Of a stretch of DNA of 40,272 bases, positions 17,940-25,544 are shown one piece after another (within the stretch, counting starts at the first letter, position 1; every line of letters starts with the position of its first letter). Origin of the DNA: Jannaschia seohaensis (GTDB lineage: Bacteria > Pseudomonadota > Alphaproteobacteria > Rhodobacterales > Rhodobacteraceae); the NCBI RefSeq assembly GCF_900116765.1, contig NZ_UETC01000023.1, forward strand, positions 1-40,272. The letters run 5' to 3'. The translations under genes and the position numbers were made by a program. A model generated the notes under the pieces. The model was not told the origin of the DNA. It did not search any database and saw nothing but the letters and a program-made list of their open reading frames with translations.

Positions 17940-19265
17940 ATGACGAAGCCGCCCGAAAAATCGAAGGTCGGCCGCAAGCTCCGCTGCGCTTTCTATACCC
18001 GGAAATCCTCCGAGGAAGGGCTGGAGCAAGAGTTCAACTCGCTGCACGCCCAGCGTGAGGGGTGCGAGGCGTTCATCGCAAGCCAGCGATCCGAGGGCTG
18101 GGTGCTCGTCCGCGATCAGTATGACGATGGTGGCATCTCCGGCGGCACGCTGGAGCGCCCCGGCCTACAGCGGCTGCTGGAGGACATCGAGGACGGGCTG
18201 GTCGATGTGGTCGTCGTCTACAAGATCGACCGTCTCAGCCGCTCGCTCGCCGACTTCGCCAAGCTGGTGGAGGTGTTCGACCGGAACGGCGTGACCTTCG
18301 TCTCGGTGACGCAGTCCTTCAACACGACTACGTCGATGGGCCGGCTGACGCTGAACATCCTGCTCAGCTTCGCCCAGTTCGAGCGGGAGGTGACCGCCGA
18401 GCGCATCCGCGACAAGGTCGCGGCCTCCCGGAAGAAGGGCATGTGGATGGGCGGGGTGCCGCCCTATGGCTACCGCGTCGAGAACCGGAAGCTGGTGGCA
18501 GACCAAGAAACCGCCGGGCACGTCCGCTGGATCTTCGCCCGCTTCCTCGAGATCGGCTCGGGCACGGAACTGGCCCGCGAGGTCGCGAAACGCGGCATCC
18601 GCACCCCGCGCGGCAACCGGATCGACAAGAAGTACCTGTACCGAATGCTCAACAACCGCGCCCATATCGGGGAGGCGGTGCACAAGGGCGACGGCTATCC
18701 TGGCGAGCATAACGCCATCATCGACCGCGGAACATGGGACCGCGTCCACGCCATCCTGCAGGAGAGTCCGCGCAAGCGCGCCGCCAAAACACGCGCCGAG
18801 ACGCCGGCGCTGCTGAAGGGGCTGCTGTTCGGGCCCGATGGCGCCGCGTTCTCGCCGACGCATACGCGGAAGGGCGACCGACTCTACCGCTACTATGTCA
18901 GCCAGAGCGTGCTGAAGCATGGCGCTGGGGCGTGCCCTGTCGGCCGCGTGCCGGCGGGCGAAATTGAAGCGGCCGCGATCGACCAGCTCCGCACCGTATT
19001 CCGCCAGCCCGAGATCGTGGCGGGGACGTGGAAGGCCGCCCGCCTCCACGCCGACGACATCACCGAAGCCGACGCCCTCGCGGCCCTTCAGCAACTTGAT
19101 CCGCTGTGGGATGAACTGTTCCCAGCGGAACAGGCCCGCATCGTGGCGCTGCTGGTCGAGCGTGTCGACATCGGCACGGATGGGCTGAGTGTGAGTCTGC
19201 GCGTCGATGGCCTTGGCGGCCTCGCGCGAGAGATGCTGGCTGGCGGCGCCGAGGCCGCAGCATGA
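17940..19265 (+). CDS. Large serine recombinase (phage/element integrase)
   Basis: The 441-residue protein has a serine-recombinase catalytic domain (residues about 14-165): AFYTRKSSEEGLEQEFNSLH with catalytic Ser23, then YDDGGISGGTLERPGLQRLL, YKIDRLSRSLADF with the paired arginines, and ILLSFAQFEREVTAERIRDK. A recombinase domain (MWMGGVPPYGYRV through YLYRMLNNRAHIGEAVHKGD) and a zinc-ribbon-like region (about residues 285-335) follow. The C-terminal coiled part is short compared with phiC31-type integrases. It catalyses site-specific DNA exchange through a Ser-DNA bond. It overlaps the next gene (ATGA). The protein looks intact. No att pair could be recognised. Confidence 0.9.
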   Translation: MTKPPEKSKVGRKLRCAFYTRKSSEEGLEQEFNSLHAQREGCEAFIASQRSEGWVLVRDQYDDGGISGGTLERPGLQRLLEDIEDGLVDVVVVYKIDRLSRSLADFAKLVEVFDRNGVTFVSVTQSFNTTTSMGRLTLNILLSFAQFEREVTAERIRDKVAASRKKGMWMGGVPPYGYRVENRKLVADQETAGHVRWIFARFLEIGSGTELAREVAKRGIRTPRGNRIDKKYLYRMLNNRAHIGEAVHKGDGYPGEHNAIIDRGTWDRVHAILQESPRKRAAKTRAETPALLKGLLFGPDGAAFSPTHTRKGDRLYRYYVSQSVLKHGAGACPVGRVPAGEIEAAAIDQLRTVFRQPEIVAGTWKAARLHADDITEADALAALQQLDPLWDELFPAEQARIVALLVERVDIGTDGLSVSLRVDGLGGLAREMLAGGAEAAA

Positions 19266-19654
19266 CCCGCGGCGCACCGATCCCCGAGACCGTGACGCTC
19301 CACGTCCCGTTCCGCGTCGTGAAGCGCGGCGGGCGGAAAGAGATGCAGCTGCCGGAGGGCGCCACGTACTCGCAGCGGACTGAAAACACGCTGGTCAAGG
19401 CGCTGGCCCGTGCGTTCCGCTGGAAGCGGATGCTGGACACCGGAGAGTTCGCCACCATCGCCGAACTGGCAGAGCGCGAGGGTATCGCGCCGTCTTACAT
19501 GACCCGCGTATTGCGCCTGACGCTCCTAGCCCCCGGCATCGTCGAGGCGATCCTGGACGGGAAGCAGGGAACGGACGTGACGATAGCGCGGATGCTGGAG
19601 CCGTTTCCAAAAGAATGGGATGCGCAGCCCGATCATTTCGTACAAACGAACTAA
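19262..19654 (+). CDS. Small HTH protein coupled to the recombinase
   Basis: The 130-residue protein starts MTRGAPIPETVTLHVPFRVV. Its middle reads NTLVKALARAFRWKRMLDTG then TIAELAEREGIAPSYMTRVL, which is a ParB/KorB-like helix-turn-helix (IAELAEREGIAPSYMTRVLRL). The gene overlaps the recombinase stop by ATGA and, from memory, accompanies such recombinases widely in Rhodobacteraceae. It could be a directionality or regulatory factor for the integrase; this is inference from position and fold. Confidence 0.75.
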   Translation: MTRGAPIPETVTLHVPFRVVKRGGRKEMQLPEGATYSQRTENTLVKALARAFRWKRMLDTGEFATIAELAEREGIAPSYMTRVLRLTLLAPGIVEAILDGKQGTDVTIARMLEPFPKEWDAQPDHFVQTN

Positions 19655-19674
19655 AGCGGCCGTTCATGCCGGGT

Positions 19675-19689
19675 GCAGCGATCGACTGC
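19675..19689. repeat. 15-bp direct repeat, left copy
   Basis: GCAGCGATCGACTGC occurs here and again at 21795-21809, with GGG just outside in both. The two copies bracket the winged-helix/hydrolase and oxidase-fold genes. One shared 15-mer in 40 kb is close to chance expectation, so the link is weak. Confidence 0.35.
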
Positions 19690-19719
19690 TTCGAGCCCAG
19701 AGTGAACGTTCGCTGAATT

Positions 19720-20937
19720 TCATGGAAGTCCGCGTTGCTTCCGATCCGGGCCGATCCTACGCGCTAAGAACTCCTCCATTCCGTACAAGAACTGTAGCCA
19801 GACAGAGTTCCCTGGCAGTGGCCAGTGATTTGCAGTCTCAAGGACCATCATTTCGGAATTTGGTATGCCTGCTGCTAGGGCGCGCGCCTCCGAGATAGGG
19901 TGCAAGCTGTCATTGCGGCCGTGAATGACGAGTGTCGGACATCTTACATTCTGCAGCATATCGGCATTGGATACCTGATTGATCATGTCCCGCATCCGCA
20001 ATGCATTGCCCGGTGACGTGGCCGACCGAACGATACGCGCCTTCTCCCGCAGAGTTTCCAGTGGGCCCTCGGGCCAGTAGGCGAGCATGAAGGCCTCGGT
20101 CAGCGTAGGACTTTGCTGATCGCTCGCTTCCTCCATCAATCCTCTCAGGGGATCGGGCGCGTTGCGGCGAAGCGCCCGACCGGTCACGTAGCCTCCCACC
20201 AGCACCAGCTTCGACACGCGCTCAGGAAACTGCGCAGCGAGTCGAAGGGCAGCATGCACCCCACCTGAAAGGGCCACCACGGCGGCATTTTCCATCTGCG
20301 CGGCGTCCATGACCTGTTTCAGTTCGTCTACGTGATCAGCAAAATCAAAATGCGCCGCAGTGCGGTCGCTTTGGCCGCACCCGAGTTGATCGAAGGTAAG
20401 TATCTGGTGAGTTCGCCCTAGCCGCTCCATTAAGGCACGGTTGAAAGGTTCCCGCGACAGTTGCTCGAGGTCGGTCATCATGGGTGGGCGTACCAATACG
20501 AGCGGCCGGCCGTCGCCTGACACAGCATAGGCTATGGAGCTGCCGTCACGGCTCGCTGTGAACCGGATCTTCAGATCCGTTTCAACGAGATCCGCGGAAG
20601 CACGGTCGGCACAGCGCTCGACCGAGCGGATCTGCTTCACTGGGCCGACTAGCTCGAGGCCACGACGCGAGACGGTGCGAATGATCCTCTGCGCTGCCCC
20701 TGTGTCGCCCAAGGCCTTTCGCGCAGCCGATACTCTTGCCGTAATCGCGCCATCTGAAACCGCTCTGCCGCCCCAGATTTCGGCGACAAGTTCTTCGGTC
20801 GGGACAACTCGACCGGCGTTGCGAACAAGCAGTTCGATTAGGTCGAAGACTTTCGGCTCGACCGGCACTGCGGCGCCCTGACGGGTCAAAGTCACGCGCT
20901 CTGTATCCAGCGTACAGTCTGAGAAGCTGAAGATCAT
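19720..20937 (-). CDS. OmpR-type winged-helix domain fused to an alpha/beta hydrolase
   Basis: A 405-residue fusion. Residues 1-100 are a Trans_reg_C winged helix (PVEPKVFDLIELLVRNAGRV, VPTEELVAEIWGGRAVSDGA, ARVSAARKALGD). Residues about 130-395 are an alpha/beta hydrolase: oxyanion-side region LVLVRPPMM, LTFDQLGCGQSD, nucleophile elbow VVALSGGVHAAL, Asp in VIHGRNDSLHPI and His in ETANHWPLPG. The elbow is A-L-S-G-G rather than the usual G-x-S-x-G. Proteins of this layout are soluble and lack a phosphorelay receiver, so the hydrolase domain may serve as a ligand sensor or a bound enzyme. It is divergent from the oxidase-fold gene at 21088 with a 150-bp intergene. The start at 20937 (MIFSFSDCTLD) is preferred over one 5 codons upstream. 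Confidence 0.85.
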   Translation of the reverse strand: MIFSFSDCTLDTERVTLTRQGAAVPVEPKVFDLIELLVRNAGRVVPTEELVAEIWGGRAVSDGAITARVSAARKALGDTGAAQRIIRTVSRRGLELVGPVKQIRSVERCADRASADLVETDLKIRFTASRDGSSIAYAVSGDGRPLVLVRPPMMTDLEQLSREPFNRALMERLGRTHQILTFDQLGCGQSDRTAAHFDFADHVDELKQVMDAAQMENAAVVALSGGVHAALRLAAQFPERVSKLVLVGGYVTGRALRRNAPDPLRGLMEEASDQQSPTLTEAFMLAYWPEGPLETLREKARIVRSATSPGNALRMRDMINQVSNADMLQNVRCPTLVIHGRNDSLHPISEARALAAGIPNSEMMVLETANHWPLPGNSVWLQFLYGMEEFLARRIGPDRKQRGLP

Positions 20938-21087
20938 GGCCGAGGGTACCAAGCGGACTGATGCCCGTTCAAGAAAACAACGACGTCGTCATGAATTCGA
21001 AGGCATCTCATAAGAAAACCATCAAGCGTGGGCGTGTCGGGCATGTCAAACTGTTCGGACATGTGATTGGAGACAGGTTGGATCAGA

Positions 21088-21687
21088 ATGTCGGCACCGG
21101 ACTACACCCCGCCCATGCGCGCTCTACAGGACCGTTTCGAGACGCGCCGCCTCGCAGACAAGATTGCGGAGCATGTCTTCCACGAAGAACTGAAGGAAGA
21201 CGAAGCCGACCTGATCACGAATGCAATGTTCTTCTTCATGGCGACCACAGACGCATACGGACGGCCGCAATGTTCCTACAAGGGTGGCCCCCGTGGATTC
21301 GTGAAGGTCATCGGCCCCGCGGAGCTTGTGTTTCCGCTGTATGAGGGAAACGGTCTTTACCTCTCCGCGGGCAATATCGCAGACAAATCGAGGGTCGGCC
21401 TGCTTTTCATCGATTTCGAGGCTCAGAAACGCACGCGGGTGAATGGCGTGGCGGACCTTATAGATGATCATCCGGCACTGGTTGACACGGCTGCCGCGCA
21501 ACTTGGTGTTCGCGTACGAATAACTGACATTCACCCAAATTGCCTGCGGAATGTCCACAAGATGCAATTCGTGGAGACGTCCTCGTACACGCCGAAATCG
21601 GACGATCAGGATGTGGAGAAGGCGCCTTGGGGTGAAAGCTTCCGAGATGTCCTGCCCGCACACATGCGACCAGCGCATTTGCGGTGA
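21088..21687 (+). CDS. Pyridoxamine 5'-phosphate oxidase-like flavin-binding protein
   Basis: A 199-residue PNPOx-fold protein: FFMATTDAYGRPQCSYKGGP, FVKVIGPAELVFPLYEGNGL, SRVGLLFIDFEAQKRTRVNG and a C-terminal region with MQFVETSSYTP. This split-barrel family binds FMN or F420 and reduces or oxidises small molecules; the substrate is unknown. The ATG at 21088 (MSAPDYTPPM) has a weak upstream ribosome site, and a TTG at 21067 is the alternative. It is divergent from the winged-helix/hydrolase fusion, which is a good candidate for its regulator. Confidence 0.8.
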   Translation: MSAPDYTPPMRALQDRFETRRLADKIAEHVFHEELKEDEADLITNAMFFFMATTDAYGRPQCSYKGGPRGFVKVIGPAELVFPLYEGNGLYLSAGNIADKSRVGLLFIDFEAQKRTRVNGVADLIDDHPALVDTAAAQLGVRVRITDIHPNCLRNVHKMQFVETSSYTPKSDDQDVEKAPWGESFRDVLPAHMRPAHLR

Positions 21688-21794
21688 CAATACCATACGT
21701 AACCAACCATAGGTCCGCTTCGTCCGCAAATCCGACACCGAGGCAGTTCAGCGCCAACGGCAGCTTCTGATGGCGGCGGACCTTCGGCACGGGC

Positions 21795-21809
21795 GCAGCG
21801 ATCGACTGC
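21795..21809. repeat. 15-bp direct repeat, right copy
   Basis: Second copy of GCAGCGATCGACTGC, 2120 bp from the left copy. See the entry at 19675 for the caution about chance. Confidence 0.35.
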
Positions 21810-21901
21810 CTAGGGCTCGATCCAGCCATAAATTGCGAATTGCACGGGAGTAATCAACAGGCGAATTTGGAAAATGCCGGAACAGCGCTATGTTCTCGTA
21901 G

Positions 21902-22423
21902 ATGCCACAGAACCTACATGACTTGCTCCAACAGGATGAGCCCTCTGCCTTGCCGCGGATCGAACGGGCACTGCTATCCCAAGATGATCTATCTGCAGAT
22001 CAAGAAGCCGTCTTGAGCGCTTTGGTTTGGCAACGTTGCACCGGCGGAGCGGCCGGACTTCTTGGGTGTGTTCTCCACCAAGATTGCGCAAAGCTTATCG
22101 ACAATCTGCCAAACCAGCTTGCACGCATTGGGGCTGCAGATGCTTCCATTGCGACTAAGGAACTTCGGAATGCAATCCCACTCGACGACGGGCAGATAAG
22201 AGGTGGCGTGGCAGATTGGATCGATACTCAACCCGACATCGTCAAAAAAGCCCATGAGTTGGATGACGGTCTACACGAGCTCGATCAAACCATCTGGGAT
22301 TTCATGAAAGATCCTTCTACCGACATCCCCGATCTTGAGATTCTCACGCGCACGGAGTCGCTCGTGTCTTCCGTAGTCGGGCTCTTCAGGTCAAAACAGC
22401 GACGAATCCTCTCAGGCTGGTAA
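21902..22423 (+). CDS. DMP19/DUF4375-like small protein
   Basis: The 173-residue protein is acidic and helical. Residues about 20-90 (SADQEAVLSALVWQRCTGGA, then LIDNLPNQLARIGAADASIA) loosely follow the DMP19 pattern, in which a helix ends in a glycine-rich turn and is followed by L.xIGA. The C-terminal part (HELDDGLHELDQTIWDFM) is compatible. The family is often linked to immunity-type small proteins, but the function is not settled. No ribosome site is clear, and less GC-rich codons are used than in the neighbouring operons. Confidence 0.45.
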   Translation: MPQNLHDLLQQDEPSALPRIERALLSQDDLSADQEAVLSALVWQRCTGGAAGLLGCVLHQDCAKLIDNLPNQLARIGAADASIATKELRNAIPLDDGQIRGGVADWIDTQPDIVKKAHELDDGLHELDQTIWDFMKDPSTDIPDLEILTRTESLVSSVVGLFRSKQRRILSGW

Positions 22424-22470
22424 AACCAAATACATGTAAATGGCCGCGATCAGCCAGGTGGCGAGCCTGC

Positions 22471-22755
22471 CTAAGTCCAGTCGGCCACCACTTCGCCGCC
22501 CTGCGGCGTGGGCATCGCGGCTAGGTGCGGCCCCATCCGTCCCCAGAGCGCGCGGACCTGCTCGGCGTTCGAGTCTGAGAGCTCCTGGCTTTCCACCAAC
22601 GAAATGACATAGCCGCTCCCGTCTTCGCCGAGTACGTTAATGAACTGCTTCAAGCCGGGTAGTTTCATTATGTCGGCCTTCATCTTCTCTAAAGTGGCCA
22701 GTGCGGCCTCCCTCTCGCCGGATTTCAACTGATATGGCGTCACGCGAGCAAACAT
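22471..22755 (-). CDS. ABM-like (dimeric alpha/beta barrel) small protein
   Basis: The 94-residue product reads MFARVTPYQLKSGEREAALA, KADIMKLPGLKQFINVLGED and YVISLVESQE, the beta-alpha-beta pattern of antibiotic-biosynthesis-monooxygenase-like domains. A strong GAGGGGGG ribosome site lies 8 bases before the ATG at 22755; starting at 22836 would add 27 residues ahead of it. ABM-like proteins include heme-degrading and quinone-acting enzymes as well as ligand-binding proteins; nothing here decides between these. Confidence 0.65.
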   Translation of the reverse strand: MFARVTPYQLKSGEREAALATLEKMKADIMKLPGLKQFINVLGEDGSGYVISLVESQELSDSNAEQVRALWGRMGPHLAAMPTPQGGEVVADWT

Positions 22756-23022
22756 GGGTGGTTCCCCCCTCGATGGTCCCATCAGCACGGGACTGTGCTG
22801 GTGCGGGACATGCACGAGTGTGCCATAAAAAGGCATTCAGAAGGGACTTATTTGCCCATACGCCGATGGGCGCGATGGCCGCAACGCTCATCCGGGTGTC
22901 CGGATACCATCCGCTCGATCTCGCGTTTCGCCCGCGCCAACCATGATTAACGACCGGATGGCGCACAGAGCGGAAGTCAGAATGCAACGGCCAAATTGGA
23001 CAACGCAGTGCACGTTGTCGGT

Positions 23023-23271
23023 ATGCTGCCTGTGAGCACTCTTCTAATCGCCTCGTTCCGTGTACCAGTCAAACCTAGAAAGACGCTTGAGGCAGATAAG
23101 GTGTTGGTGCTGGCCGAGGACATTCTGGAAAACGGGCAACGGACTTCGATCCGCGTTCGGGCGGACGTTACCGGTTCTGTTTTGGTCGAGGGGCTTCACC
23201 GTCTGGAAGCACTGATCGCTTTGGGTGAAGAAACAGTCGAAGGCTACACGGTCAAAGCGCGGTTGCACTGA
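23023..23271 (+). CDS. Short ParB-like nuclease-fold protein
   Basis: The 82-residue product has the ParB/sulfiredoxin-like N-terminal pattern: a core V-L-A-E-D-I-L-E-N-G-Q followed by IRVRADVTGSVLVEGLHRLE and ALIALGEETVEGY. The GLHRLEAL segment is the nucleotide-binding ParB box. Normal ParB proteins continue with an HTH for about 200 more residues, which is absent here. It is either a stand-alone ParB-box protein or a 3'-truncated relic. The start is uncertain: ATG at 23023, or TTG at 22996. Confidence 0.55.
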   Translation: MLPVSTLLIASFRVPVKPRKTLEADKVLVLAEDILENGQRTSIRVRADVTGSVLVEGLHRLEALIALGEETVEGYTVKARLH

Positions 23272-23756
23272 ACACGCTATATGTCAATGTCGGCTCCCTA
23301 TGGCCGCAATGTCCGCGACCCAGGCGTTGGGGCGGGTTCGCAGCGAACGGCCGCAATGGCGAACGTTCGATTTCTATTCCATCTGGCCGAGTGCCACCGG
23401 CGTCGAAGTGTTCGACTCGGCCCTAAAAAACATTTGCGACCAATGACTTACGAGATCTGCACCAACATGGCGCAGTCATTAGGTCCAGAGAATACCGGCC
23501 CCGAGAGACCGCTTCCGGGCCACTTTGCACTAGAGCCGGTGCTCAGCCCCTCACGCATAACCCTCGAAAAAAAGGAAAATTGAGGCCGCAGCCGGATCGG
23601 GAGAACGCCTTCTCAAGGGCAAATGGCGGAGGGGATGGGTCTTGCGACGAACCTTCTCCACATTGAGACGCCACATCCGCAGGCATCACGGTGGCATCTG
23701 ACCGCCAAGACCCCTTGATGTGAGCCCGAACGAGATCGAAGGCGGGGCCCGCAGGT
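23272..23756. other. Gene-free stretch
   Basis: A 100-codon plus-strand frame (23281-23583) has no family pattern or ribosome site and is not called. The first 100 bases contain two related phrases, each with GGCCGCAATG followed by a GNCG-rich run, recalling short intergenic repeats of Rhodobacteraceae. I see no clear terminator for the MFS gene that ends at 23757. Confidence 0.4.
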
Positions 23757-25031
23757 TCATGTCTTAGCCTTTTTCTTCTGGCTCGGTGCGACTTCCAGAC
23801 TGCTCGTCTCGGTCGATACGAAGGCGGTCTTCTCGGCTCTGTCCGCGGCCTTCGCTCTTTTGAGCCTGAAGAGGACGTAACTCGTGTAGCTCACCATCAG
23901 AAAAGTGAGCAGCCAACTCGCGGCTTCGTCTCCGAATGCAGCCGAAACCAGGCTCGCCAGCAGGGGCCCGGCGACGGCGCCCATTGTCCAGACGAACAGC
24001 AAGGTGACTGTGGTCGACGCAACGTAAACTGGAACCGTGCGATCCATGGCATGAGCAACAAGTAAGGAGTATGCTGTAAGAAGGGCGCCTCCTAGGACAA
24101 AGAGCAAGCCAAGAAACACCAATTGCAGGTTGGTCCCTACGAAGGCCCTGTAATCCGAGCCGTCTCCGGAACCGGCAATTGACAGGTACAGCAACACGGC
24201 AGATGCCACGCAGCCGTTCGCTACGATTATCCTGCGTCGATCGAAGAAGTCTGACACCCACCCCAAGGGATACATGAAAACGATGCGACCCAGATAAAGC
24301 GCACCGATGGCAAGCGCGATCTCCTCGGCGTCGATACCTTGGGTGGCCGCTCGATAGGGACCTACATTGAGAAGCGTGGTTGCGACCATGCCGACCGTGA
24401 ACGAACCAAGCCAGGCGGTCGGGGACTCCCGGAACACCGCCGTGAGACGAACCGAGGCATCAGCGTGCGCCGATGGCGGATCAGTCCGGGCGGCTGTCAG
24501 AATGACGATCGCAAGGCAGTACAGTAACGAAACCACCACAAACGCGACATTGATATCGTCGGGAAGGACAGGGATCATGATCTGGCTGCCGACGGAAAGG
24601 GCGCCGAGCAGAATTGCATAGATCGCCAGCAAGCGCCCTCGGCTGTTTCCATCCGCCGATTGGCTGACCCAGGCGTCTCCGATAGCGAAAAGCGCAGCCG
24701 TCGCCAGGCCAGTGGTGAATCTCACGCCAAGCAGAACCGGAACGAATTCGGTCAAGGCGAAGATCAATGTCGACGCTATGCAGATCGCCGCGCCGGCAGC
24801 AAACGATCGGATGTGGCCGATCTGTGTTATCCAGCGGGACGTACGAAAACAGCCGACCAGGAAGCCGAGCGAGTAGAATGCCGGCGCGAGCGCCGCAGCT
24901 TCCTGAGAAGCGCCGGACTCGGCGAAGTCGAGGGCGACGAGCGTTCCGGACGCAGCCGTGACCAGCTGGATCGAGGCCATCGCGGCGAAAAGCGCGCGAA
25001 GTGTGAGTAGTTGTTTGTTGAATACTCTCAT
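23757..25031 (-). CDS. Major facilitator superfamily transporter
   Basis: A 424-residue protein with about 12 hydrophobic segments. The loop-2 motif is altered (GCFRTSRWITQIGHIRSFA), and it has LLGVRFTTGLATAALFAIGD, SRGRLLAIYAILLGALSVGS and, between the halves, a charged loop (ARTDPPSAHADASVRL). The second half carries YPLGWVSDFFDRRRIIVANG, a good copy of the family motif. Layout resembles the sugar/drug branch related to YcaD/UMF1-like carriers; substrate unknown. The C-terminal tail is lysine-rich (PSQKKKAKT). It stands alone, with no adjacent regulator. Confidence 0.85.
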   Translation of the reverse strand: MRVFNKQLLTLRALFAAMASIQLVTAASGTLVALDFAESGASQEAAALAPAFYSLGFLVGCFRTSRWITQIGHIRSFAAGAAICIASTLIFALTEFVPVLLGVRFTTGLATAALFAIGDAWVSQSADGNSRGRLLAIYAILLGALSVGSQIMIPVLPDDINVAFVVVSLLYCLAIVILTAARTDPPSAHADASVRLTAVFRESPTAWLGSFTVGMVATTLLNVGPYRAATQGIDAEEIALAIGALYLGRIVFMYPLGWVSDFFDRRRIIVANGCVASAVLLYLSIAGSGDGSDYRAFVGTNLQLVFLGLLFVLGGALLTAYSLLVAHAMDRTVPVYVASTTVTLLFVWTMGAVAGPLLASLVSAAFGDEAASWLLTFLMVSYTSYVLFRLKRAKAADRAEKTAFVSTETSSLEVAPSQKKKAKT

Positions 25032-25434
25032 CGAGCGTTCCTGACCAGTTCATTTACTGGACAAAGCAGCACGCGTCGGACCGACTCATCTCGATCTACT
25101 GGCCAGTGGACGTGACACTTTGATGGCCGTATGTGGTCCGCCTAGCCCAAATGCGGCTCCTGCCCCTGCTCAGACGTTCAATCAACATAAACCTCGACCA
25201 GCAGCGGCTACATGGAATAGCTGACAGAAACCGGGGTCTGTCCGTCGACATAGCCAACCTGCTGAGTCGAGCTCTAGGCGACCCTGGTCCCAGTGATCCA
25301 TACGGGGTGATCAGTTTGTTCGTCACAAGGATATTGGCATCTTTATCAGGGCTTGGTTCAGCCGTCAAAGACGTTGGCCGTGGCGAACGAGAGCGGCCCG
25401 GAGGCGACTTCTGCCGCCGCCTGCGAGGCGGAAC

Positions 25435-25461
25435 TGACAGCGGCGGCACGCGCCGCTGTCA
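25435..25461. repeat. Perfect 11-bp-stem hairpin
   Basis: TGACAGCGGCG and CGCCGCTGTCA pair perfectly around GCACG. It lies 84 bp past the stop codon at 25545 of the minus-strand gene. No T run follows on either strand. Confidence 0.45.
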
Positions 25462-25486
25462 CGGTCTTGGGGTTCGGTGGAGAGTT

Positions 25487-25509
25487 CGATCCTGCACAGC
25501 GCAGGATCG
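25487..25509 (-). terminator. Hairpin after the beta-lactamase-fold operon
   Basis: CGATCCTGC and GCAGGATCG pair perfectly around ACAGC, 36 bp past the stop of the last gene of the operon. There is no T run, so Rho-independent action is doubtful. As the first of two stacked hairpins it may still stabilise the mRNA 3' end. Confidence 0.4.
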
Positions 25510-25544
25510 CCTCTCCACCTGATCCGTGGCTCTTGTCGCCCCGG

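Larger units (their letters stand above)
25032..25544. other. Gene-free stretch with two strong hairpins
   Basis: No frame here has protein-like composition on either strand. It contains the MFS promoter region and two perfect hairpins near the end of the beta-lactamase-fold gene, entered separately. Confidence 0.45.

Noticed and set aside
25488-25510. tRNA T-arm-like sequence (GTTCGATCC)
   Set aside because: No anticodon or acceptor arm fits upstream; it is part of a simple hairpin.
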